Under the pieces are notes generated by a model that was not told the DNA's origin, ran no database searches, and worked only from the letters and a program-made list of their open reading frames with translations. The translations under genes and the position numbers were made by a program. From an uncultured Clostridia bacterium (lineage in GTDB: Bacteria > Bacillota > Clostridia > Christensenellales > Aristaeellaceae), in assembly GCA_945948915.1 (NCBI GenBank), contig CAMFCQ010000004.1, forward strand, positions 1 to 64,000: a stretch of DNA of 64,000 bases, read 5' to 3'. Shown piece by piece: positions 1-10,607 of the stretch; the stretch's first letter is position 1, and the number at the start of each line of letters is the position of its first letter.

Positions 1-36
1 TCGTCCCTTTTGCGGACGAGGCTTTTTTCTTTTGAA
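1..36 (+). terminator. 3' terminator hairpin, probably the end of a truncated T-box leader upstream of pheS
   Basis: TCGTCC-CTTTTGC-GGACGA followed by GGCTTTTTTC, immediately upstream of pheS; same layout as the T-box terminator before metG. The upstream part lies outside the window. Confidence 0.6.
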
Positions 37-57
37 TGAAGGAGGGCTAAATTCAAC

Positions 58-1092
58 ATGGATATGCAAGAACAACTGCGAAGAATCCAGGAAGACGCAC
101 AGGCGCAGCTGGCGCAGATCAGCGAAAAAGCGGGTCTTGACGCGCTGAAGCTCAAGCTGCTGGGCAAGAAGGGCGAGCTGACGCTGCTTCGTCGCTCGAT
201 GGGCCAGCTCCCGGCAGAGGATCGCCCCAAGGCCGGCCAGATGATCAACGATGTGGTTGCTGCGCTGACCGAGAAGATGGACGCGCTGGACGCCCGGCTC
301 AAGCAGCGCGAGCAGGAAAAGAAGCTCGCCCGCGAGGCGATTGACGTGACGGAACCGCGCAAGCACAGGCCCATCGGCATGCAGCACCCGATCTCGCTGG
401 TGCAGGATCAGATGCTCAGCGTGTTCACCAGCATGGGCTTTGATGTCGTGGAAGGCCCGGAGGTTGAGTTCGATCTGTACAACTTCGAGCTGATGAACAT
501 CCCGAAGAACCACCCGGCACGCGATGCGCAGGATACGTTCTATATCGAAGACAACGTCGTGCTGCGCACGCATACCTCTCCGGTTCAGGCGCGCACGATG
601 CTCACCCGCAAGCCGCCGATCCGCATTGTCTGTCCGGGCCGCGTGTACCGCGCGGACGAGGTGGACGCGACGCATTCCCCGGTGTTCCACCAGATGGAGG
701 GTCTGGTCGTCGGCGAGGACGTCACGATGGCCGATCTGAAGGGCACGCTGGACGCGTTCGCGCAGAAGCTCTTCGGCGAGGACATGACCACGCGCTTCCG
801 TCCTTCGTTCTTCCCGTTCACGGAGCCTTCCGCCGAGGTGGACCTCACCTGCGTAAACTGCCACGGCAAGGGCTGCCGCATCTGCAAGGGTACCGGCTGG
901 ATCGAGGTGCTCGGCGCGGGCATGGTCAATCCGAAGGTGCTGGAGATGTGCGGTATTGACAGCAAGAAGTACAGCGGCTTCGCGTTCGGCGTGGGCCTGG
1001 AGCGCATCGCCATGCTGCGCTACGGCATCACGGACATGCGTGCCCTGTTCGAAGGCGACGTGCGTTTCCTGTCCCAGTTCCGCGATGATTAA
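58..1092 (+). CDS. pheS: Phenylalanine--tRNA ligase alpha subunit
   Basis: Full-length ORF; class II aaRS motifs (HPARDAQDTFY, LLRTHTSPVQ-like, GFAFGVGLERIAMLRYGI); followed by pheT. Confidence 0.97.
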   Translation: MDMQEQLRRIQEDAQAQLAQISEKAGLDALKLKLLGKKGELTLLRRSMGQLPAEDRPKAGQMINDVVAALTEKMDALDARLKQREQEKKLAREAIDVTEPRKHRPIGMQHPISLVQDQMLSVFTSMGFDVVEGPEVEFDLYNFELMNIPKNHPARDAQDTFYIEDNVVLRTHTSPVQARTMLTRKPPIRIVCPGRVYRADEVDATHSPVFHQMEGLVVGEDVTMADLKGTLDAFAQKLFGEDMTTRFRPSFFPFTEPSAEVDLTCVNCHGKGCRICKGTGWIEVLGAGMVNPKVLEMCGIDSKKYSGFAFGVGLERIAMLRYGITDMRALFEGDVRFLSQFRDD

Positions 1093-1110
1093 GGGTGGAG
1101 GAAGAATACA

Positions 1111-3504
1111 ATGAAAGTACCGATGCAATGGCTGAAGCAGTATACCGACGTGCCGGTCTCTGCGCAGGCTTTCCAGGATGCGATGATCAATCACGGCACG
1201 GGCGTCGAGGGCCTGGAGGATCAAAATGAGGACGTGCAGAACGTCGTCGTGGGCAAGATCCTGTCCGTGCGCAAGCACGAAAACTCCGACCACATGGTCA
1301 TCTGCTCCATTGATGTGGGCGAGGCGGAGCCGCTGCAGATCGTCACCGGCGCGCCGAATGTGAACGAGGGCGATCTGGTGCCGGTGGCCAAGGTGGGTGC
1401 CGTGCTGCCGGGCGGCATCAAGATCAAGAAGGGCAAGCTGCGCGGCGTGGATTCCTACGGCATGTGCTGCTCCGGACCGGAACTGAACGTGCCGGAATAC
1501 CTGTATCCCTCCGTGGGCGACAAGGGCCTGCTGATCTTCCATGAGGATTACGCGCCGGGCACCGACGTGCGCTCCATCCTGGGCGTGGACGACACGATCG
1601 TCGATTTCGAGATCCTGGCGAACCGCCCGGACTGTCTGAGCGTCTGGGGTGTGGCCCGCGAGGCAGCCGCAACGCTGGGCACCACGTTCAACAAGCCGGA
1701 GATCAAGGTGGACACCGTCCCCGGCAGGATGAGCGACTTCGTGAAGATCGAGGTCAGGGACACCGACCTGTGCCCGCGCTACTGCGCCCGCGTGGTCAAG
1801 AACATCAAGATCGGCCCGTCTCCGATGTGGATGCGCAAGGCCCTGAATGCGGCCGGCGTGCGCGCCATCAACAATATCGTGGACATCACCAACTATGTGA
1901 TGCTGGAGACCGGTCATCCGATGCACGCCTTCGACCTGGCAAAGGTCAAGGAGCAGCACGTGATCGTGCGCCGCGCGTATGAGGGCGAGAAGATCGTCAC
2001 GCTGGACGGCAAGGAGCGCGATCTGACCACCGATATGCTGATGATCGCGGATCAGACCAACGCGACCGGTATTGCCGGCGTCATGGGCGGCGAGGAATCC
2101 GAGATCACCGAGGAGACCACGACGGTCATGTTCGAGATTGCTGCGTTTGACCGCAGCAACATCCGCCTGACCACCCGCGCGCTGGGCATGCGCACCGAGG
2201 CCTCCGGCCGCTTTGAGCGCGGCGTCTGCGCGGCGACCTGCCGCGAGGCGGCGGACCGCGCCTGCCAGCTGGTGAACATGCTGGGCTGCGGCGAGGTCAT
2301 CGACGATGTGTATGACTGCTATCCGAATCCGAAGCCGCAGACCGTGGTGGAGGCCTCCGTGGCGCGCATCAACAGGCGCATCGGCATGGAGATCCCGGGT
2401 GAGGTGATGGCAAAAATCCTGAAGAGCCTGCACATGGACGTGACGCTTGACGGTGACAAGCTGACGGTCGTGGCGCCGGAGTACCGTGAGGACATCGAGG
2501 TAGAAGAGGATCTGTCCGAGGAAGTGCTGCGCATCTACGGCTATGAGCACATCCAGTCCACGCTGCTGCGCGGCGAGACCGCGCCGGGCACCCGCAATGC
2601 GCACATGCTGCTCTCCGACAAGGTCAGCCGCATCCTGGTGGGCATGGGCCTGTACGAGATCCGCAATTTCTCCTTCATCAGCCCGAAGCTGATTGACAAG
2701 CTGAACCTGGCCACGGATGATCCGCGCCGCACGATGCTGCAGCTGACCAACCCGCTGGGCGAGGATACCAGCGTCATGCGTTCCACGCTGGTGCCGTCCA
2801 TGCTGGGCACGGTGTCCCTCAATCAGAGCCGCAACAACGACACCGCGATGCTTTATGAGATCTCTCCTGTCTTTGACATGACGAGCTACAAGCCGGGCGA
2901 GCTGCCGCACGAGCAGCCGACGCTGTGCATCGGCGCGTACGGCCCGGACGTCGATTTCTATCTCGTCCGCGATATCGTGCTGGATCTGCTGGAGCGCTTC
3001 GGTGTTAACTGCGACATCGTGCCGGGCGCGGAGCCGTATCATCATCCGGGCCGCGCAGCGAAGCTGATGACCGGCGGCAAGTGTCTGGCCAATGTTGCCG
3101 AGGTGCATCCGCAGGTGATGGCTGCGTTTGACATCACCAAGCGCACGGTGATCGCCGAGGTCAACCTGGAGCTGCTGGGCGAGCTGCGCACGCCGATGGG
3201 CCATGTGCGCGCGTTGCCGAAGTTCCCGGCTGTGACCCGTGATATCGCGCTGGTCATGGATGAGGCGACGACTGTGGGCAGCATCCTGACGAGCATCCGC
3301 AAGGCGGGCGGCGCGCTGCTGGAGAACGCGGAGATGTTTGACATCTACCGCGGCGCACAACTGGGCGAGGGCAAGAAGTCTGTCGCGTTCTCTCTGGCGT
3401 TCCGCAACGCCGAGCGCACGCTTTCTGACGACGACGTGAATCCGCTGATGAAGAAGATTCTCACCAGCTGCGAGGAGAACAACGGCGCCGTGCTGCGTCT
3501 GTAA
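1111..3504 (+). CDS. pheT: Phenylalanine--tRNA ligase beta subunit
   Basis: 797 aa with N-terminal tRNA-binding domain, B3/B4, B5 and C-terminal FDX-ACB regions; adjacent to pheS; RBS ggtggagg. Confidence 0.97.
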   Translation: MKVPMQWLKQYTDVPVSAQAFQDAMINHGTGVEGLEDQNEDVQNVVVGKILSVRKHENSDHMVICSIDVGEAEPLQIVTGAPNVNEGDLVPVAKVGAVLPGGIKIKKGKLRGVDSYGMCCSGPELNVPEYLYPSVGDKGLLIFHEDYAPGTDVRSILGVDDTIVDFEILANRPDCLSVWGVAREAAATLGTTFNKPEIKVDTVPGRMSDFVKIEVRDTDLCPRYCARVVKNIKIGPSPMWMRKALNAAGVRAINNIVDITNYVMLETGHPMHAFDLAKVKEQHVIVRRAYEGEKIVTLDGKERDLTTDMLMIADQTNATGIAGVMGGEESEITEETTTVMFEIAAFDRSNIRLTTRALGMRTEASGRFERGVCAATCREAADRACQLVNMLGCGEVIDDVYDCYPNPKPQTVVEASVARINRRIGMEIPGEVMAKILKSLHMDVTLDGDKLTVVAPEYREDIEVEEDLSEEVLRIYGYEHIQSTLLRGETAPGTRNAHMLLSDKVSRILVGMGLYEIRNFSFISPKLIDKLNLATDDPRRTMLQLTNPLGEDTSVMRSTLVPSMLGTVSLNQSRNNDTAMLYEISPVFDMTSYKPGELPHEQPTLCIGAYGPDVDFYLVRDIVLDLLERFGVNCDIVPGAEPYHHPGRAAKLMTGGKCLANVAEVHPQVMAAFDITKRTVIAEVNLELLGELRTPMGHVRALPKFPAVTRDIALVMDEATTVGSILTSIRKAGGALLENAEMFDIYRGAQLGEGKKSVAFSLAFRNAERTLSDDDVNPLMKKILTSCEENNGAVLRL

Positions 3505-3526
3505 TCAAAATGCGAAAAAGGGGCGA

Positions 3527-4399
3527 TTGGTTATGTTGGATGAGCGGATTTCCGCAAAGACAAAGCGTTTCGCGGTGCTTGGAGAGTCGCTTGGGCATAC
3601 CTGGTCGCCCCAGATTCACAATTCTCTATTTGCTGTGGCGGGGATCGATGCGGTTTATCTGCCCATCACCGTACCCAGGGACAAGCTGCCTTCCGCTGTA
3701 GACGTGCTGCGCAGCTGCTTTGCCGGTTTTAATGTCACCATCCCGTACAAGGAGCAGATCATTCCGCTGCTGGACGAGGTGGACGATGCGGTTCGCGCAT
3801 GCGGCGCGGTCAACACGGTGGAGAACCGCGGCGGTCGCCTGATCGGCCACATCACGGACGGACTGGGCATGCTGCGAGCCATTGAAGAGGGCGGCGTGAA
3901 TACGCGGGATATCGATGTGCTGATACTGGGCGGAGGCGGCGCAGCGCGCGTGGCGGGCTATGAGTTCCTGACGCGTGGGTGCCGCGTGACATTTGCGGTA
4001 CGCAGCGTTGAAAAGGGCCAGGCGCTTGCCCGGTCGCTGGCGGACACGCAGCGCGATGGCATGACGCGCCTGAACGTGTACCCGCTCGACGGCGTTCCCG
4101 GCGCTTATGATCTGCTGGTGAACTGTACGCCGGTTGGCATGTATCCCAATGTTTGCGAGCGCCAGGTCGACATCGAGGTCATCGCGCGGTGTCGGGCGGT
4201 CTTCGATGCGGTATATAATCCGCGCGTCACCGAGCTGCTCGATGTCGCCGGCACACTGCATATTCCGTGCATTGAAGGCCTGGGCATGCTGTTTTATCAG
4301 GCCGTGGAAGCGGAGCGGTTCTGGTTTGGCTCAGAAGACTTCTTGCCTGAGCGCGTGCAGCAGCAGATCTATCTGGAGCTCCTGGCGCAGATGGCGTAA
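3527..4399 (+). CDS. aroE: Shikimate dehydrogenase
   Basis: FAVLGESLGHTWSPQIHNSLF, GFNVTIPYKE, LGGGGAARVAGYEF, NCTPVGMYP motifs. Confidence 0.93.
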   Translation: MVMLDERISAKTKRFAVLGESLGHTWSPQIHNSLFAVAGIDAVYLPITVPRDKLPSAVDVLRSCFAGFNVTIPYKEQIIPLLDEVDDAVRACGAVNTVENRGGRLIGHITDGLGMLRAIEEGGVNTRDIDVLILGGGGAARVAGYEFLTRGCRVTFAVRSVEKGQALARSLADTQRDGMTRLNVYPLDGVPGAYDLLVNCTPVGMYPNVCERQVDIEVIARCRAVFDAVYNPRVTELLDVAGTLHIPCIEGLGMLFYQAVEAERFWFGSEDFLPERVQQQIYLELLAQMA

Positions 4400-4437
4400 C
4401 GCACCGCGCACACAACGATACAAGAGGGGAGTCAATC

Positions 4438-5160
4438 ATGAGGAAATGGCCCGTGATCGGGATTTCTGCCTCGCGCAGCGAGGAACAGCGTCGGCTGTCT
4501 TTGTCTGAAACCTATTTGAATGCGGTCAACCGCGCGGGCGGAATGCCGTTGGTGTTTCCCTCGTCCATCACGGACGAGGACGCCATCGACGAGATGCTCG
4601 ATCTTGTTGACGGCGTGCTGCTGTCCGGCGGCATCGATGTTCACCCGCGCAACTTTGGCGAGGAGATTATGCCCGGATGCGGCGCGATCGATGAGACGCG
4701 CGACGCGTTTGAACTGACGCTGACGCGCAGGGCGATTGAGCGCGGCATGCCGGTACTCGGCATCTGCCGCGGCATTCAGGTGCTGGCCATCGCGCTGGGC
4801 GGCACCATTTTTCAGGACATTGAAAGCCAGCTGGGGATTTCTAACTCGGAGCATCGGCATGAGCCGATAGAGGATTACAAGCATGCGGTGCGCTTCAAGG
4901 AGGGCAGCCTGTTTGAGCGCATCACCGGCACGACGCTGATGCTGACCAACAGCATGCATCACCAGTCGGTCAAGGATGCGGGAGACAAGCTCATCATCGA
5001 GGGCATCACGATGGACGGCATCATCGAGGCGGTCAGCATGGCAGGCAACGAGGCGGTGCTTGGCGTGCAGTTTCATCCGGAATGCCTGGAGAGCTTCAGC
5101 GATCCTGCCGCAAGGATATTTACCTATTTTGTCGGAAAAGCGGCAGAATACAAGGCATAA
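4438..5160 (+). CDS. Gamma-glutamyl-gamma-aminobutyrate hydrolase family protein (class I glutamine amidotransferase, peptidase C26)
   Basis: LLSGGIDVHPRNFGE, VLGICRGIQVLAIALGG, VQFHPE motifs typical of PuuD-like enzymes. Confidence 0.92.
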   Translation: MRKWPVIGISASRSEEQRRLSLSETYLNAVNRAGGMPLVFPSSITDEDAIDEMLDLVDGVLLSGGIDVHPRNFGEEIMPGCGAIDETRDAFELTLTRRAIERGMPVLGICRGIQVLAIALGGTIFQDIESQLGISNSEHRHEPIEDYKHAVRFKEGSLFERITGTTLMLTNSMHHQSVKDAGDKLIIEGITMDGIIEAVSMAGNEAVLGVQFHPECLESFSDPAARIFTYFVGKAAEYKA

Positions 5161-5171
5161 TCAGGAAGCAT

Positions 5172-5203
5172 GCGTCTGCTCCGCAAGGGGCAGGCGCTTT
5201 TGC
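5172..5203 (+). terminator. Rho-independent terminator
   Basis: GCGTCTGCTCC-GCAA-GGGGCAGGCGC followed by TTTTG. Confidence 0.6.
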
Positions 5204-5260
5204 ATGTCCGGCAGGGAAAACAGGCAAAATGCGCCGCATTTTCGTATTGTTTCCCTGAGG

Positions 5261-5289
5261 TTGAACTGCCACAAGGTTTTTGTTATAAT
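5261..5289 (+). promoter_or_regulatory. Sigma-A promoter for the SpoIID/LytB gene
   Basis: TTGAAC - 17 nt - TATAAT. Confidence 0.75.
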
Positions 5290-5325
5290 GGACACAGAAT
5301 TTCAAGGACAGGAGGCCGCAGACTG

Positions 5326-7071
5326 ATGAAGCGACCGATTCGACATATGGTGATATGGATGCTGCTCGCCGTGCTGCTGGTTTCGTTCCCGGGCGTTCAG
5401 GCGGATGCGCAGATCGAGCCGACCGTTCGCGTGTGGCTGAGACGGCTGAAGGCGGAAGATTCTCTGCGCATTGCCGTGCAGGGCAGCTATATGCTGGCGG
5501 ACGGCAGCATGACGTTCTCGGACGGCGCTCAGATGACGGTGGTGCTGCGCGGCAATCAGCTGGTGCTGCACACAGGTCAGATGGCCGTCGTCATGGGACC
5601 GGAGATGAAGCTGGTTCGCTGCGGGGACGAAGCGTCCAGCGCACTGCGCCTCAATGACAGCGACGGGCTGTACGAGGGCGATCTGGCACTGGACATTCGC
5701 GATGGTGTGATTCGTCCGATTCTGCACATCTACATCGAAGACTACCTCCTGGGCGTCGTTCCGTATGAGATGGGGGATTCCTTTCCGCTGGAGGCACTCA
5801 AGGCGCAGGCCATCGCGGCGCGCACCTATGCGCTGCAAAGAAGCGGCAGTTCAGGCGATTACGACGTGGAGGACACGACAAACGATCAGGCCTATAAAGG
5901 CAGGTCATCGTCCCATCCGCTGTCCGAGCAGGCGGTTCGCGAGACGGAGGGACTCTGCGGCACCTACAAGGGCAAGCTCGCGGACTGCTATTATTCTGCC
6001 AGCAACGGCGGCCAGACGGAGCTGGGTCAGCACGTCTGGCCCACGGACGACCAGGACGCGTACGGCTACATGGATATGCGGGACGACCCGTACGATCTGG
6101 AAAACGACGCAAGCGTCGTCAAGCGGTTCACACTGAAGAAGAAGCCAGGAGAAAGCGGCGTGGGTACGGCGCTGCACAGTGCGCTGGTTGCGGCGATGGA
6201 GGAGCAGCTTGCCGCACTGGGGGTGGAGGCGGACGACAGCCTGATTCGCTTTGATGAAATTGTGCGTGTGGAGACAGCAGCGCCGAAGTTTGACGAGCCG
6301 TCCAGGCTGATGACGCAGCTTCGGTTTGAAGTGAAGATATCCGTGCGGGAGTACACGTTCCGTGATGATTCTGCGAAGGATACAGCAATGCAGGCGCTTT
6401 ATGCGGCCGAGCCTGACGCCGACGCGACGCCGAGTCCGACGCCTGCACCGACGGCGACACCCGCGTATTCGCCGTACAGGAAGATCAAGGACACGCTGAC
6501 GGTGACGCTTCCGATTTTCACAGACGCGGAAAAGGCGATGGGGCTGAGCATCAACGTCTATCAGAACGAACTGATTACGGTCTATGATATCGGCTCGGCG
6601 TTCATGTTTGAGTCGCGGCGGTTTGGTCATGGCGTGGGTATGTCCCAGCGCGGCGCGCAGCAGATGGCCGCCCAATACGGCATGACCTGCCAGCAGATTC
6701 TCGCGTTCTACTATCCCGGGCTGACCGTGATGAAGGCGAATGTGCAGAGAAACCCGCTTCCGACGGTGGACGCGCAGATGATGGCGACGCCTGCGCCGAC
6801 GCCCAGTCCTACGCCCAGACCGACGCTGATGCCGGTAACCGCTGACAAGCTGCCCAAGGGCGCGTATGTGGCGGTGGTCAGCAACATCAGCGAGGACTCG
6901 TCCCTGAACCTGCGCCAGTCACCCAGCCTGTCCTCCGATGTCCTGCGCAGGCTGTACAAGGATCAGAAGCTGATCGTCCTCAAGACGAGCAAGGACGGCT
7001 GGTCGCATGTTAAAACAGATGTTGTGGAGGGATATGTTCGCAGCGAATACCTCCAGACGGCGGAAGAGTGA
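5326..7071 (+). CDS. SpoIID/LytB domain protein with Pro/Thr linkers and C-terminal SH3-like domain
   Basis: Signal/TM N-terminus, IYIEDYLLGVVPYEMGDSFPLEALKAQAIAARTYAL, FGHGVGMSQRGAQQMA; C-terminal SH3b (LNLRQSPSLSSDVLRRLYKDQKL). ATG with aggaggccgcagactg upstream. Confidence 0.9.
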   Translation: MKRPIRHMVIWMLLAVLLVSFPGVQADAQIEPTVRVWLRRLKAEDSLRIAVQGSYMLADGSMTFSDGAQMTVVLRGNQLVLHTGQMAVVMGPEMKLVRCGDEASSALRLNDSDGLYEGDLALDIRDGVIRPILHIYIEDYLLGVVPYEMGDSFPLEALKAQAIAARTYALQRSGSSGDYDVEDTTNDQAYKGRSSSHPLSEQAVRETEGLCGTYKGKLADCYYSASNGGQTELGQHVWPTDDQDAYGYMDMRDDPYDLENDASVVKRFTLKKKPGESGVGTALHSALVAAMEEQLAALGVEADDSLIRFDEIVRVETAAPKFDEPSRLMTQLRFEVKISVREYTFRDDSAKDTAMQALYAAEPDADATPSPTPAPTATPAYSPYRKIKDTLTVTLPIFTDAEKAMGLSINVYQNELITVYDIGSAFMFESRRFGHGVGMSQRGAQQMAAQYGMTCQQILAFYYPGLTVMKANVQRNPLPTVDAQMMATPAPTPSPTPRPTLMPVTADKLPKGAYVAVVSNISEDSSLNLRQSPSLSSDVLRRLYKDQKLIVLKTSKDGWSHVKTDVVEGYVRSEYLQTAEE

Positions 7072-7183
7072 CAAAGACTGACAGGATGCTGTCAGATTGC
7101 AGCAGGAATGGCCGGACGAACGGCACGTTTTAGGTAAATTATTCACAAATTGCTTTTTATTCCTAAAAACAATGGGGAAAGAC

Positions 7184-7212
7184 TTGAAAACCATCCAGAT
7201 TTTGAGTACAAT
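7184..7212 (+). promoter_or_regulatory. Sigma-A promoter for gap
   Basis: TTGAAA - 17 nt - TACAAT. Confidence 0.7.
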
Positions 7213-7271
7213 ATAGTAGGGAATGACCCATGACTATACTATTGGCAAACAGAATTAGGAGGAGATTTCCA

Positions 7272-8324
7272 ATGGTTAAGGTTGCGATTAATGGTTTCGG
7301 TCGTATCGGCCGTCTGGCTTTCCGTCAGATGTTTGACGCTGAGGGCTATGAGGTTGTTGCGATCAACGATCTGACCAGCCCGAAGATGCTGGCTCACCTG
7401 CTCAAGTATGATACCGCTCAGGGTCCGTACGTCCACAAGGATACCGTTTCCTACAAGGAGCCGGTGTTCGAAGAGGATGGCAAGACCGTGAAGGTTCCGG
7501 GCTCCATCACCGTGTGCGGCAAGGAGATCACCATCTATGCGAAGCCGAAGGCGAACGAGCTGCCGTGGGGCGAGCTGGATGTTGACGTTGTGCTCGAGTG
7601 CACCGGCTTCTATACCAGCAAGGCCAAGGCCCAGGCTCACCTCGATGCCGGCGCCAAGAAGGTCGTCATCTCCGCTCCGGCCGGCAACGACCTGCCGACC
7701 ATCGTGTTCTCCGTCAACGAGAACAAGCTGACCGCTGAGGACAAGATCATCTCCGCGGCTTCCTGCACCACCAACTGCCTGGCCCCGATGGCGAAGGCTC
7801 TGAACGACAAGTATCCGATCCAGTCCGGCATCATGACCACCGTGCATGCGTACACCGGCGATCAGATGATCCTCGACGGCCCGCATCGCAAGGGCGATCT
7901 GCGCCGTGCCCGCGCTGGCGCGCAGAACATCGTTCCGAACAGCACCGGCGCTGCGAAGGCGATCGGCCTGGTTATCCCGGAGCTCAACGGCAAGCTGATC
8001 GGCTCTGCTCAGCGCGTTCCGGTCCCGACCGGCTCCACCACCATCCTCGTGGCGGTTGTCAAGGGCAAGGATGTCACCGTTGATTCCATCAACGAGGCGA
8101 TGAAGGCTAAGGCCTCTGCGTCCTTCGGCTACAACACCGATGCGATCGTCTCTTCTGACGTCATCGGCATGACCTATGGCTCTCTGTTCGACGCGACCCA
8201 GACCATGGTCACCAAGATCGACGACGAGACCGCGCAGGTTCAGGTTGTGTCCTGGTACGACAACGAGAACAGCTACACCTCTCAGATGGTCCGCACCATC
8301 AAGTACTTCGCGGAGCTCGGCTAA
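7272..8324 (+). CDS. gap: Glyceraldehyde-3-phosphate dehydrogenase, type I
   Basis: [51 protein letters not shown] aggagga. Confidence 0.98.
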   Translation: MVKVAINGFGRIGRLAFRQMFDAEGYEVVAINDLTSPKMLAHLLKYDTAQGPYVHKDTVSYKEPVFEEDGKTVKVPGSITVCGKEITIYAKPKANELPWGELDVDVVLECTGFYTSKAKAQAHLDAGAKKVVISAPAGNDLPTIVFSVNENKLTAEDKIISAASCTTNCLAPMAKALNDKYPIQSGIMTTVHAYTGDQMILDGPHRKGDLRRARAGAQNIVPNSTGAAKAIGLVIPELNGKLIGSAQRVPVPTGSTTILVAVVKGKDVTVDSINEAMKAKASASFGYNTDAIVSSDVIGMTYGSLFDATQTMVTKIDDETAQVQVVSWYDNENSYTSQMVRTIKYFAELG

Positions 8325-8394
8325 TTCATCGGCTTTGCGAGGTCAGGCGCTGTGCTGATCCTTGCGTACACTGAAAATGTCGTTTGACTTTTCG

Positions 8395-8440
8395 CCTTCT
8401 TTCTTCCTAAAAGGGAGAAAGAAGGTTTTTTTGTTTGCCC
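8395..8440 (+). terminator. Rho-independent terminator of gap
   Basis: CCTTCTTTCTTCC-TAAAA-GGGAGAAAGAAGG followed by TTTTTTTG. Confidence 0.85.
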
Positions 8441-8485
8441 TGAAAGGTGTAAAGCAGTTTTTCGCTAGGCATTTGGGGCAGAATA

Positions 8486-8494
8486 TGCTATAAT
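8486..8494 (+). promoter_or_regulatory. Extended -10 promoter for the glycosyltransferase gene
   Basis: TGC-TATAAT with only a weak -35. Confidence 0.55.
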
Positions 8495-8547
8495 GAATTG
8501 CTATGTCAACTGAATTTGCAAATGCCGTTTTACAGGAGTGTATCAAG

Positions 8548-9522
8548 ATGAAAGATCAAGTGGCCGTGCTGATCCCCTGCTACAATGAGAGCAAGACGAT
8601 AGAAAAGGTTGTCAGGGATTTCCGTCGTGCGCTGCCCAGCGCTGCAATCTATGTATACGACAACAACTCATCTGATGGAACGGCGGAGATTGCGGCGCAG
8701 GCCGGCGCAATTGTGCGCAGGGAGCGCATGCAGGGCAAAGGCAACGTGATCCGCCGCATGTTCCGCGAAATCGATGCGGACTGCTATGTGATGGTGGACG
8801 GCGACGACACCTATCCGGCGGAGAATGCGCCGGAGCTGGTCCGCATGGTGCTTGAGGAGCAGGCGGACATGGTGGTTGGAGACCGCTTGTCCAGCACATA
8901 TTTCACGGAGAATAAGCGTCCGTTCCACAATGTCGGCAACAGCCTGGTTCGTGCGAGCATCAATATGCTCTTCAGAAGCGAAATCAAGGACATCATGACC
9001 GGGTACCGCGCCTTCAGCTATGCCTTTGTCAAGACGTACCCGGTGCTCTCCAGAGGGTTTGAGATTGAGACAGACATGAGCATCCATGCGATCAACCGCA
9101 ATATGCTGGTGCGCAACGTCATCATCGACTACCGTGATCGTCCGGACGGCAGCGTATCCAAGCTGAACACGTACTCTGACGGCGCGAAGGTGCTTCTGAC
9201 GATTGCGCGCCTGTTCAAGAATTATCGCCCGTTTGCATTCTTCAGCGCCATCGCTCTTGTGCTGTCGCTGCTCTCTGCGGGCTTTATGATCCCGGTGATG
9301 TCCGAGTTTTTTGCGACCGGTCTGGTGCCGCGTTTCCCGACGCTGATTGTCTGTACAGTGACGCTGCTGGCAGCACTGCTGTTGTTTATCTCGGGCCTGA
9401 TTCTCTCGACGCTGCAGGAAAAGGACAAGCGCGATTTTGAATTCCAGCTTCAGCTGGTCAGCGATCAGTACCGCAGGCTTTGCGAGCAGGAAGCCGGGCA
9501 GCCGATGTCTTCCGCTTCTTAA
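8548..9522 (+). CDS. Family 2 glycosyltransferase (dolichol-phosphate mannosyltransferase-like) with C-terminal TM helices
   Basis: VAVLIPCYNESKTIEKVVRDF, VYDNNSSDGTAEIA, VMVDGDDTYPAE; two C-terminal hydrophobic segments; RBS aggag upstream of ATG 8548. Confidence 0.9.
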   Translation: MKDQVAVLIPCYNESKTIEKVVRDFRRALPSAAIYVYDNNSSDGTAEIAAQAGAIVRRERMQGKGNVIRRMFREIDADCYVMVDGDDTYPAENAPELVRMVLEEQADMVVGDRLSSTYFTENKRPFHNVGNSLVRASINMLFRSEIKDIMTGYRAFSYAFVKTYPVLSRGFEIETDMSIHAINRNMLVRNVIIDYRDRPDGSVSKLNTYSDGAKVLLTIARLFKNYRPFAFFSAIALVLSLLSAGFMIPVMSEFFATGLVPRFPTLIVCTVTLLAALLLFISGLILSTLQEKDKRDFEFQLQLVSDQYRRLCEQEAGQPMSSAS

Positions 9523-9541
9523 AGGAAAAAGGGGAGGGCAG

Positions 9542-10552
9542 ATGGAAATCTGCCCTCTGCTTATGGAGATGGCATGGATGATGGATGAACGGACACTGCG
9601 CGCATGGGCGCAGGAGCTGGGCTTTGCAAAGGCAGCACTTTGTCCGGCGGAGAGTTTTGAGCGGGCACATCAGCTTGTCTGTGAGCAGATGCCGCTTGCG
9701 GAGAGAAAGCAGCTCCGGTTTTATCCCGGAGAGGATGATGCAAGAATCCGAAGCCTGGCAGTTCTGCTCTGGCCTTATCTGCCTGCCGCGATGACGCAGG
9801 GAGAGACGCTGTTTGTGGACAGCTATTATCCGGCGTCCAACGCGGCGTATCATGCGGCCAGGAGGCTGGAAGAGCGGCTGACTGCGGAGGGCTGCTTTGC
9901 CAGAGCAAACGTCTCTTATCCGGCCAAGGAGGCGGCCGTCCGCGCGGGGCTGGGGCGAATTGGCCGCAATTCGCTGCTGATCACGCCGGAATTCGGCACG
10001 CGCGTGGTCATCATTTTGATGGCAACAGACTTGAAAGCCAGCACAATGGAGACGGAGCGATGCAGAACGAACGAAGGGTGCATCGGCTGCGGGCGTTGCG
10101 CCGCAGCCTGCCCGTCAGGTGCGATCGATGCGCATGGCATGACCCACCCCGAGCGGTGCCTGCGCAATTTCATGATGGAGGGCAATGTGACGCCAGAGCC
10201 GCTGCGGCGAAAGATCGGCATGAGGCTGCTGGGGTGCGACATCTGTCAGCGTGTGTGCCCGATGCAGCCGGATATGCCGCAGGATGAAGCATCCGGCTTC
10301 AGCTTGGCGCAATTGGTGACAGACGATGCGGCGGCTTTCTCGGAGACGGTTTCGCGCCTGGGCGCGCTGATCGGGCGCAATGCCGCCAGGCCGCAGCGCG
10401 TGCGCGCGCAGGCATCGCTGCTTGCCGGCAACAGCGGCAGCGCGGCTTATCTGCCGGTTCTGCGCGAGTGGGCGCAGTCTCCTTTTGAGGCGGTGCGCGT
10501 GCACGCGCTCTGGGCGATGGAGCAGATCAAATTGGCAGGCGGCGGGGCTTGA
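9542..10552 (+). CDS. queG: Epoxyqueuosine reductase QueG-like
   Basis: NEGCIGCGRCAAACPSGAI and LLGCDICQRVCPMQPD double [4Fe-4S] motifs, C-terminal HEAT-like repeat; RBS ggggaggg. Confidence 0.85.
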   Translation: MEICPLLMEMAWMMDERTLRAWAQELGFAKAALCPAESFERAHQLVCEQMPLAERKQLRFYPGEDDARIRSLAVLLWPYLPAAMTQGETLFVDSYYPASNAAYHAARRLEERLTAEGCFARANVSYPAKEAAVRAGLGRIGRNSLLITPEFGTRVVIILMATDLKASTMETERCRTNEGCIGCGRCAAACPSGAIDAHGMTHPERCLRNFMMEGNVTPEPLRRKIGMRLLGCDICQRVCPMQPDMPQDEASGFSLAQLVTDDAAAFSETVSRLGALIGRNAARPQRVRAQASLLAGNSGSAAYLPVLREWAQSPFEAVRVHALWAMEQIKLAGGGA

Positions 10553-10607
10553 CCATAACGTGAAAACAGGATAAAATGTAGTGGATTTATCGTAGGGAGG
10601 AACTGCT

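Noticed and set aside
7078-7095. Perfect hairpin CTGACAG-GATG-CTGTCAG after the SpoIID-like gene
   Set aside because: No T-tract and short stem; not enough to call a terminator or operator.
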